A stretch of 8,013 bases of DNA from JAGVMG01 sp964461105 (GTDB taxonomy: Bacteria; Chlamydiota; Chlamydiia; Chlamydiales; Rhabdochlamydiaceae), in NCBI GenBank assembly GCA_964461105.1, contig CAYWSY010000087.1, forward strand, positions 1-8,013, read 5' to 3'. The notes under the pieces are model-generated. The model worked only from the letters and a program-made list of their open reading frames with translations, was not told the origin of the DNA and did no database searches. The position numbers and the translations under genes were made by a program. Position 1 is the first letter of the stretch. Each line of letters starts with the position of its first letter. Below are positions 1-5,385 of the stretch, one piece after another.

Positions 1-59
1 CGCGGGCGCTTTCACGCGAAAACTAGCACCAAGAACTTTTTATACAGACTACTAGACTA

Positions 60-854
60 CTAAGATCTCAAAGAGTATCGTTTTTGGATTGATTTTCTTA
101 AAACCTTCATTAAAACAGGTTGAGGAATCAAACGGATGAGTATTCGGGCAAAGCGATATTTCCAGTCGATAATCCTTTTTGGGTCTAAGTGCTCAATTTG
201 ATCAATGATCAGTTCAGCTGCACGCTGTGTTTTCATTGTCCACATTTCATTTTTTTGAGGAAAATCACCCGAAGCCCTCGAGCGAAAATGGGTCTCTATT
301 TGCCCGGGGCATGTGGTCAATGACCTGATACCATGCGGTCTTAACTCTTGATCGAGCGCTTCTGAAAATCTCAAGACAAAAGCTTTAGATGCTGCATACG
401 TTGCAAATGAAGGAAATGGGAAAAAGGCTGCGGCAGAGGAGACGTTTAAGAGTGTACCTGTTTTACCAAGCTTAAGAAGTGTCTGTGTCGATTCTAAGGC
501 AATGTCCACAAGCGCTGTGATGTTGACCTCGATCAATTTGAGCTGCTCTGAAATAGAGGTTTCAGCCGCATCGCCGTAAATCCCAAAGCCTGCGTTGTTA
601 ATGATCAGATCAGGCGCCTTGTCACGGATCAGTTCGATGAGTTCTTTTCGCTCTGAGGGAATCGATAAATCAATCGAGACAAGCTCTGTAGGCACAGAAA
701 GAAGGGCCGCTGTCTGTTGAAGTTCTGCAGTATTTCTACCCGTCAATAGTAAAGATGTGCCTTTTGCAGCAATTTCAACGGCAAGCGCTCGCCCTAAGCC
801 GGAGCTGGCTCCTGTTACCAGCGCAAGTTGATAAGGCCACCTATTTAATTTCAT
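60..854 (-). CDS. Short-chain dehydrogenase/reductase (classical SDR, DltE/COG0300-like)
   Basis: Predicted cytoplasmic NAD(P)-dependent oxidoreductase of 264 residues with a Rossmann fold; the substrate cannot be read from sequence. Counting from the preferred start, the cofactor motif TGASSGLG lies at 14-21, NNAG at 86-89, the structural Asn at N111, and the catalytic set is S140, Y153 and K157 (YAASK). The CPG turn at 182-184 is also typical. Length fits classical SDRs, with a basic and hydrophobic C-terminal tail (RFARILIRLIPQP region) that may touch a membrane. I chose the ATG at 852-854 because it leaves the usual few residues before the first beta strand and overlaps the upstream mutase gene by 14 bases; an ATG at 879-881 in the same frame would add 9 basic residues. 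Neither has a clear Shine-Dalgarno, so translational coupling to the mutase gene is likely. It is the last gene of the minus-strand unit. Family is secure; the role is not. Confidence 0.9.
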   Translation of the reverse strand: MKLNRWPYQLALVTGASSGLGRALAVEIAAKGTSLLLTGRNTAELQQTAALLSVPTELVSIDLSIPSERKELIELIRDKAPDLIINNAGFGIYGDAAETSISEQLKLIEVNITALVDIALESTQTLLKLGKTGTLLNVSSAAAFFPFPSFATYAASKAFVLRFSEALDQELRPHGIRSLTTCPGQIETHFRSRASGDFPQKNEMWTMKTQRAAELIIDQIEHLDPKRIIDWKYRFARILIRLIPQPVLMKVLRKSIQKRYSLRS

Positions 855-2598
855 GTTTAAGCGCTTGGGTAAGCGTTTCAATCTTTTGATCGCAGCTTTT
901 GAGCCCTTCTTGGATGGAAGGAGCTCCTTTGAGCGCAGTCGAAAGATAGATTTTTACTTTTGGCTCTGTTCCTGACGGGCGGATAATCACTTTGCTGTCA
1001 TCTTTCAGACGAAACAAAAGCACATCAGATGAGGGTAATGAAAGTTTTTCCGAGGTTTTTTCCCCGAGATAGGTGCGTATGTGCGAGAGGTAATCTTCAA
1101 CATAGACAACTTCTTGTCCGGCAATCTCCTTGGGGAGCTGAGTGCGGAGGCGGGCCATGAGCGCTTTCATGGCGTCCATCCCTGCTTTGCCAGGTTGAAA
1201 GGGGATCGATATTTGAGCTTCGCGAAAAATGCCATACATAGCGTAGATGTGATGAAGGCAATCGACGAGGGTTTTCCCCTTCATTTTGGCATGCAAAGAG
1301 ATCTCTGCAAGCAAGCAGGATGCGACGATAGCATCTTTATCGCGCGCATGAGTACCAAAGAGGCCTCCATATGATTCCTCTGCACCATAAATGAATTGTG
1401 GGCTGTTTGGTGTGGTTTCCCAGAGATGGATCAACTCTCCGATGTATTTGAAGCCCGTGAGTACTTCGAAAATTTTCAGGTTAAAGTGAGTGCAAATGGC
1501 TTTAAGTAGCTCGGTTGTAACAATGGTTGTCACAAACGCTCCATTTGAAGGAAGGGTGCCTTGCTCTTTCATTACAGTACATAAGTAGTCAACACAAATA
1601 GCTGCGACTTCATTCCCAGTTAAAATAACAGGGGATCCGTTGTGCATCACAACAACTCCCATGCGGTCTGCATCGGGGTCGGTTGCAAACAAGATGTCGG
1701 ACTTTGTAGAAATCAGCGTCTCGATTCCCAATTTCAGCGCTTCCTTGTACTCAGGATTTGGAAAGGTAAGTGTGGGGAAGTCCCCGTTAGGAATGATTTG
1801 ATCATCAACGTAATGAATTGAGGAAAAGCCCCAACTTTTTAACGCTTTGGGAACCATGGTAATGCCTGTTCCATGAAAGCTGGTATAGGCAATTTTAAGG
1901 GTGCTGCCTTGTGTTTGGTTTTCATGGGGGAAGTGTTGTAATGACTCAATTGCCTTGATGTAAGCATCATCTAAACTTGAATCCACATGTTCGATAAGAG
2001 GATGGGTTTCTTCCGCACGTTTGACCTGAGCAATGGATGCAATTTTTTCCACTTCTTCAATGATTCCCGTATCATGTGGAGGGACGATTTGCGCGCCGTC
2101 GCTCCAATAGACTTTATATCCGTTATATTCTTTTGGATTATGGGAAGCTGTGATCATGACAGCGGCATCACATTTTTTATAGCGGCAAGCAAAGGAAATA
2201 TATGGCGTGGGTCTTAGTTCACTTAAGAGATAGACATGAATTCCATTGCCAGCAAGAACGCGCGCAGTCTCTTCGGCAAATTCCTTGGAATGGTGGCGGG
2301 AATCGAAACCGATTACAACTGAAAGAGGGCATTTTTTTTGAGAGAGGAGGTAATTGGCAAGGCCTTGTGTGGCCATTTGAATCGTATAAGCATTTAACCG
2401 ATTCGTTCCGATACCCATTAATGCGCGCAATCCGCCCGTTCCAAATGTCAGGTCAGTATAGAATGCATCAATAAGAGCTTCAGGATTTGTGGATAATAGA
2501 GTGCGAATTTCCGCTTTAGAAGCATCATCGTAGGGGCCATTGAGCCAGATATTAACGCGCCCCATAATTGCGGGGTCGATTGAGGGAAGTGCAGGCAT
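841..2598 (-). CDS. Phosphoglucomutase/phosphomannomutase (alpha-D-phosphohexomutase family)
   Basis: Interconverts hexose 1-phosphate and 6-phosphate (glucose and/or mannose), linking glycolytic sugars to glycogen or nucleotide-sugar synthesis in the cytoplasm. The 585-residue length matches the PgcA-like long bacterial group. Key sites, numbered from the preferred start: phosphoserine loop TASHNP at 150-155 (Ser152), metal loop DPDADR at 307-312, GFKYIGE at 382-388, sugar-recognition EESYGG at 407-412, and phosphate-binding RPSGTEPK at 540-547. All four functional loops are intact, so activity is expected. The start is the ATG at 2596-2598, five bases after GAGGT; upstream in-frame ATG (2608-2610) and TTG (2641-2643) codons lack such a site. 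It lies 48 bases after the cysteine-cluster gene and its 3' end overlaps the dehydrogenase gene by 14 bases. Sugar specificity (Glc versus Man) cannot be decided by eye. Confidence 0.95.
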   Translation of the reverse strand: MPALPSIDPAIMGRVNIWLNGPYDDASKAEIRTLLSTNPEALIDAFYTDLTFGTGGLRALMGIGTNRLNAYTIQMATQGLANYLLSQKKCPLSVVIGFDSRHHSKEFAEETARVLAGNGIHVYLLSELRPTPYISFACRYKKCDAAVMITASHNPKEYNGYKVYWSDGAQIVPPHDTGIIEEVEKIASIAQVKRAEETHPLIEHVDSSLDDAYIKAIESLQHFPHENQTQGSTLKIAYTSFHGTGITMVPKALKSWGFSSIHYVDDQIIPNGDFPTLTFPNPEYKEALKLGIETLISTKSDILFATDPDADRMGVVVMHNGSPVILTGNEVAAICVDYLCTVMKEQGTLPSNGAFVTTIVTTELLKAICTHFNLKIFEVLTGFKYIGELIHLWETTPNSPQFIYGAEESYGGLFGTHARDKDAIVASCLLAEISLHAKMKGKTLVDCLHHIYAMYGIFREAQISIPFQPGKAGMDAMKALMARLRTQLPKEIAGQEVVYVEDYLSHIRTYLGEKTSEKLSLPSSDVLLFRLKDDSKVIIRPSGTEPKVKIYLSTALKGAPSIQEGLKSCDQKIETLTQALKHEIK

Positions 2599-2603
2599 GG
2601 AAT

Positions 2604-2608
2604 ACCTC
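2604..2608 (-). promoter_or_regulatory. Ribosome binding site that sets the phosphohexomutase start
   Basis: On the minus strand GAGGT stands five bases before the ATG at 2596-2598. The upstream in-frame ATG at 2608-2610 overlaps this site and has no purine-rich motif of its own, which favours the downstream start. Confidence 0.6.
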
Positions 2609-2646
2609 ATGTTACAAGCCCACTGGGTATACTCAATCTGCAACTT

Positions 2647-3051
2647 TTAGTCGAGCCCCTTATTGATCTCTTCAAGAGAGATTAGGGGAGCTTCTGGATG
2701 ATTGACCCCCTCACAGCGCTCGCCTGTTTCTTCCCAAGTTCTTTTGCTTTTAAGATTTTCAGGCCACCAAGGAAAGGTTCTGCATTGTTTGGGTCTATCG
2801 TGATAGATTTCACAGCGCTTCTCTTTTAAAAAGACACAATCATAGGTGCGGGGATCTTCAATCAAAGAGCGTCTTCCCCCGAGCACATGCGTGTATTTTT
2901 TGATGAATGCTTCCTCTGTGATTTCAAGCCGCTTGGCAATCGCTTTGATTTCCTCATCGCTGATCCAGACAAAGCCGGGGGCTCCTGTACAGCACTCGCC
3001 GCAGCCTGTGCATTTAAATCGCAGTCCGTTTTTGTACCAAGGTTCTGACAT
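2647..3051 (-). CDS. YkgJ-like cysteine-cluster protein (CxxCxxCC domain)
   Basis: Small 134-residue cytoplasmic protein of the putative zinc- or iron-chelating CxxCxxCC family (PF03692 type). The signature is C14-x2-C17-x2-C20-C21, followed by C72, C80, C90 and C113; the CEIYHDRPKQCRTFPWW stretch around 80-96 is characteristic. Eight cysteines in this arrangement suggest metal or Fe-S binding, but the biochemical role of the family is poorly known; some relatives are annotated as flagellin lysine N-methylases, which nothing here supports. Length is typical and the protein looks complete. The gene starts only 3 bases after the stop of the metallophosphoesterase gene and has no evident Shine-Dalgarno, so it is probably translated by coupling. 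The tight spacing suggests the two are co-regulated. Confidence 0.88.
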   Translation of the reverse strand: MSEPWYKNGLRFKCTGCGECCTGAPGFVWISDEEIKAIAKRLEITEEAFIKKYTHVLGGRRSLIEDPRTYDCVFLKEKRCEIYHDRPKQCRTFPWWPENLKSKRTWEETGERCEGVNHPEAPLISLEEINKGLD

Positions 3052-3054
3052 GTG

Positions 3055-3930
3055 TTACGACCATGTAAACGTTTGAGGTTCTTTGGGAACCCATTGCTTT
3101 TCTAAATAATAAGGCTGAACGGTGCACCCTGTTTCTGAGAGTTCAATTAAATTCCAGGAGCCTTTTTTTTGATGGGAGGTGCTGCCGCTATCGAGCACAA
3201 TGGGCAATCCAGACTCCCTTAAATCGGCGATGCAATGGCGGTGGGTATGCCCATGGATATAACATCGAATCTGAGGGAAGCGTTCAATGAGTGCTCTTAA
3301 GTGAGGTCCTCGGATCAGTTTTTTACGCGGGGAGTCGTTGCAGAAAAATGGGAAGTGATTTGCAAGGATGACTTTTTGGTTTGGAGGGAGGGCTTTTAGA
3401 GCGTGTTCGAGATTGTTTTCGATCTTCTCGCTAAAGAATCCGCAAGAGGAAATGAGGGATGTTGCTAGCGCAGTATCGAGTAAAATTAAGCACCATTCAG
3501 AATCGAGTTGAGCTGCTGTTAAGCCATGCTCTTTTAAGTTAAAGGTACTTGCTGGGGCATAGCTCGAATTGAAAAATTGGTAAAATAGGCGGTTGTTGTA
3601 AGCATGCGAGGTGTAATGGTCGTGGTTGCCTGGGATAACAAAGACATTAAAGCCCGCTTGTTTAAGAGAGGAAACATAGTGTTGTGCAAGTAGGAATTCT
3701 TCCTTTGCTGATGTCGTTGTGACATCTCCTGTGATGAAGATCTGCTTAATATGTTGCTCTTTAAAGATGTCAATGAGAGAGGGGAGGTATTCAGAAGTGT
3801 AAACTTTTTTTCTTGAAAAGAGGAGGTTCATATTGCCAAGCCAACGCTTGGAGAAGAATTGGGAGAGGTTCCACGTCGGCTTGGCAAAATGCAGATCTGA
3901 GATGTGCGCACAGCGCAAAGGTGAAGGCAT
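3055..3930 (-). CDS. Calcineurin-like metallophosphoesterase
   Basis: Predicted dinuclear metal phosphoesterase of 291 residues, cytoplasmic (no signal peptide). The five family blocks appear in order: SDLH with D12 and H14, GDVTT with D69, GNHDH with N102, H103 and D104, the single His in NHFPF (H192), and GHTH with H228 and H230. The set of metal ligands is complete, so it should be active. The substrate is unknown: relatives include CpdA-like cyclic nucleotide phosphodiesterases, lipid A precursor hydrolases and broad phosphatases, and sequence by eye does not separate these. The ATG at 3928-3930 directly precedes the first beta strand; only an A-rich stretch (AGAAAA) stands before it. It is the first gene of the four-gene minus-strand unit; a 70-base gap separates it from the basic-protein gene upstream, with no convincing promoter or terminator in it. 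Confidence 0.92.
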   Translation of the reverse strand: MPSPLRCAHISDLHFAKPTWNLSQFFSKRWLGNMNLLFSRKKVYTSEYLPSLIDIFKEQHIKQIFITGDVTTTSAKEEFLLAQHYVSSLKQAGFNVFVIPGNHDHYTSHAYNNRLFYQFFNSSYAPASTFNLKEHGLTAAQLDSEWCLILLDTALATSLISSCGFFSEKIENNLEHALKALPPNQKVILANHFPFFCNDSPRKKLIRGPHLRALIERFPQIRCYIHGHTHRHCIADLRESGLPIVLDSGSTSHQKKGSWNLIELSETGCTVQPYYLEKQWVPKEPQTFTWS

Positions 3931-4000
3931 TTTTCTAAACTATTTTTTGGTCAAGGTAGAAATAGAGTACTCCCTTTGAGAATTATCTCACACCTAAAAC

Positions 4001-4360
4001 CTATTTTTTCTTGGAGAGCTTTTTTGTTAAAGTTTTTCTTTTGTTTAAGCTTTGTTTAACAAGAGTTTTCCCCCAAACGGCACCTTCTTTATGAATGCTG
4101 GCGGGAGAGGATGTTGAAGGGACTGTTCGAGATGTGGTTCGTTTGGAGAGCTTCGAGCCCACTTTTTTCTTGGGGGCAACAGGACGTTTCACTGCTTTTT
4201 TTACGCTTGGAGCTTTGCGGTTTGGGAAGCGCTTTTTTAGTTCTTTTTCGGTGAGTTCATCGGAGGTCATCGTTCCCGTATATCTGCCTTGTGCAATGTG
4301 GACTTCTTTTTTAACTTTTTTCGCGAGGCGATTGTTCATTGGGCGTTTAATTTTGCTCAT
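4001..4360 (-). CDS. Small highly basic Lys/Arg-rich protein, possibly nucleic-acid binding
   Basis: A 119-residue protein that I do not recognise. It holds 28 Lys and 9 Arg against only 6 acidic residues, no Cys and no hydrophobic segment. Basic clusters occur at the start (KIKR, KKVKK), the middle (KKAVKRPVAPKKK, near 54-66) and the end (KRKTLTKKLSKKK), separated by a Ser/Thr/Pro-rich linker (RTTSRTVPSTSSPAS, about 75-89). This composition fits a disordered nucleic-acid-binding protein, and in a chlamydia would recall the histone-like proteins Hc1/Hc2, but no specific homology is claimed; a secreted or ribosome-associated protein is also possible. The reading frame is supported by AAGGAG four bases before the ATG and by the lack of any better frame. 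A 10-bp inverted repeat precedes the gene. The opposite-strand open frame here is a shadow of the lysine codons. Confidence 0.7.
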   Translation of the reverse strand: MSKIKRPMNNRLAKKVKKEVHIAQGRYTGTMTSDELTEKELKKRFPNRKAPSVKKAVKRPVAPKKKVGSKLSKRTTSRTVPSTSSPASIHKEGAVWGKTLVKQSLNKRKTLTKKLSKKK

Positions 4361-4384
4361 TAGGCTCCTTAATGGTTAGGAAGA

Positions 4385-4425
4385 GACTGATCTCCTCTAA
4401 CGCAATAGGGGATCAGAGATCAGTC
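4385..4425 (-). promoter_or_regulatory. 10-bp inverted repeat in the leader of the basic-protein gene
   Basis: GACTGATCTC (4385-4394) and GAGATCAGTC (4416-4425) are perfect reverse complements around a 21-base loop. Within the minus-strand RNA the left side carries TGATC twice, so the right arm could pair with either copy, giving competing folds. The hairpin ends 24 bases before the start codon. The run after it (TCTTCC) is too poor in T for a standard Rho-independent terminator, so a weak terminator for the gene upstream, an RNA-stability element or a leader control element are all possible. Confidence 0.5.
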
Positions 4426-4436
4426 CGATGATTTGC

Positions 4437-4465
4437 TTATTAGCATTAAACTAATTTATTTGCAA
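4437..4465 (-). promoter_or_regulatory. Weak sigma70-like promoter candidate for the basic-protein gene
   Basis: On the minus strand TTGCAA (4460-4465) and TAATAA (4437-4442) are 17 bases apart and overlap the stop codon of the preceding gene. The hexamers match the consensus only 4/6 and 3/6, in AT-rich DNA where such matches are common. If real, the transcript would begin just before the inverted repeat. Confidence 0.2.
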
Positions 4466-5148
4466 TATCCCTTATAATCCGCAAGAAAGCTTTTGTTGGC
4501 GTCAAGTTGCTCAAGAGCATGACGGAGATTTTTTAAGCGGTCAAAATTGACGCGACAATCGACATCAGTAATTCTGCGGCTTAGTGTTCTTATTTTTTTG
4601 GAAATTTTCCAATTAAGAGCGATCTCTTTTTTTTCGATTCGTTTGTACCTGCTAATGTTTTCATTTAACTTTTTTGTAAGATTTTCTTCAGTTTTTAACT
4701 CATGCGTAAATGCCTCATATACATATAGGCTTGGGATAAGCAAAGGGATGAAGCTCATATACGCAAAAGCATCGTTGTAGGAATTGCGTATGTCTCTTGT
4801 AAAGTTCGCAACTGAGATAAATGAAGGGATTAGGGTTCCAAATGCAAGGAGTCCGAATAGTGGATTGACTACGGTTGCTAACACGGCAGCTGTTGCGACC
4901 ATGGCAGCAGATGTCGTCAAAAGAACGACACTGAAAATTTTATGGAAGCGAATGTTTTTTTTGAATTCTAGATTGCTTGTAATGTTGGCAATTTCACGTT
5001 TTTTAAAGTGAAATTTTTTTTCAGTGAGATCATCTAAGGTGGATGTGTACTTCTGATAAATTGAAAGATCAGTTTGAGTGATTTCTGGGAGCTTAATCAA
5101 TTTTGTTACGAAAATAGCAGTGCTAAGTCTGTTTAAATCAATCGGCAT
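4456..5148 (-). CDS. Hypothetical membrane protein with bilobed hydrophobic domain (Inc-like topology)
   Basis: A 230-residue protein with no recognised family. From the preferred start, two hydrophobic stretches at about 72-94 and 97-114 are separated by a short NP turn, a bilobed hairpin like that of chlamydial inclusion membrane (Inc) proteins; a third, weaker stretch lies near 127-144. The N-terminal 70 residues are charged and probably helical, and the C-terminal 85 residues are rich in Lys, Arg and Glu with a heptad-like look (about 150-195), possibly coiled coil. No signal peptide is seen. The start is the ATG at 5146-5148, five bases after GGAGG; the earlier ATG at 5188-5190 lacks such a site. 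Divergent from the Ppx/GppA-domain gene across a T-rich spacer, and upstream of the basic-protein gene on the same strand. A host-facing membrane role is inference from topology alone. Confidence 0.72.
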   Translation of the reverse strand: MPIDLNRLSTAIFVTKLIKLPEITQTDLSIYQKYTSTLDDLTEKKFHFKKREIANITSNLEFKKNIRFHKIFSVVLLTTSAAMVATAAVLATVVNPLFGLLAFGTLIPSFISVANFTRDIRNSYNDAFAYMSFIPLLIPSLYVYEAFTHELKTEENLTKKLNENISRYKRIEKKEIALNWKISKKIRTLSRRITDVDCRVNFDRLKNLRHALEQLDANKSFLADYKGYCK

Positions 5149-5153
5149 TATTC

Positions 5154-5158
5154 CCTCC
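5154..5158 (-). promoter_or_regulatory. Ribosome binding site that sets the start of the Inc-like gene
   Basis: GGAGG on the minus strand, five bases before the ATG at 5146-5148. It lies downstream of the alternative ATG at 5188-5190, and so supports the shorter protein. Confidence 0.65.
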
Positions 5159-5252
5159 GTTTGTTTGATGTGACGTAGTTTGATCTTCATTATGGATTTA
5201 TGTCAATTTAATTAATCTATGTGCTTTTTGTAGATTTTATTACTTGTTTTAT

Positions 5253-5282
5253 TTGAGTTTTTTGCTGCCTGGTTTTTGTAAT
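5253..5282 (+). promoter_or_regulatory. Candidate promoter for the Ppx/GppA-domain gene
   Basis: TTGAGT (5253-5258, 4/6 to TTGACA) and TGTAAT (5277-5282, 5/6 to TATAAT) are separated by 18 bases. Transcription would begin near 5290, giving a leader of roughly 95 bases that contains both T runs. It is the best pair I found in the spacer, but chance matches are likely in such T-rich DNA. Confidence 0.3.
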
Positions 5283-5375
5283 TAAGTTTTTTTGTGTAAT
5301 TCGCAGTTACTTCGTGATTTTTTTTGTTTTATTTTAGTTTAGCTGTCTTTATTATCTTCAAAAATTGCAAAATTT

Positions 5376-5380
5376 GGAGG
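5376..5380 (+). promoter_or_regulatory. Ribosome binding site that sets the start of the Ppx/GppA-domain gene
   Basis: GGAGG five bases before the ATG at 5386-5388. It excludes the in-frame TTG at 5365 as the likely start. Confidence 0.7.
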
Positions 5381-5385
5381 TTGTA

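Larger units (their letters stand above)
5149..5385. other. T-rich divergent intergenic region
   Basis: This 237-base spacer separates two divergently oriented genes and must hold start signals for both. The plus strand is strongly T-rich, with runs of seven T (5287-5293) and eight T (5318-5325). On the minus strand a perfect TTGACA lies at 5201-5206, but nothing resembling TATAAT sits 16-18 bases after it; CATAAT at 5189-5194 is too close to pair with it. No RNA gene or small coding frame was recognised. Confidence 0.55.

Noticed and set aside
1..59. GC-rich left edge (CGCGGGCGCTTTCACGCG) as an RNA gene or terminator
   Set aside because: Only short complementary pieces are present, no tRNA arms or T-run hairpin could be built, and the context to the left is missing.
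1081..2474. Three plus-strand open frames (1081-1374, 1987-2217, 2202-2474)
   Set aside because: They lie antisense inside the intact phosphohexomutase gene, have no ribosome binding site and no recognisable domains.
3928..4000. Promoter for the metallophosphoesterase gene (TTGACC at 3949-3954, GATAAT at 3982-3987, minus strand)
   Set aside because: The TTGACC would place its -10 on the start codon, and GATAAT has no -35 partner at proper spacing; the two cannot be combined because GATAAT lies upstream of TTGACC.
4095..4379. Plus-strand 94-codon frame rich in Phe and Leu
   Set aside because: It is the antisense of Lys-rich codons of the basic-protein gene, which explains the Phe-rich composition; the minus-strand frame has the strong ribosome binding site.
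5365..5385. TTG at 5365 as start of the phosphatase gene, and likewise TTG at 2643 for the mutase
   Set aside because: Each is followed by an in-frame ATG with a well-placed purine-rich ribosome binding site five bases upstream, which is the better start.
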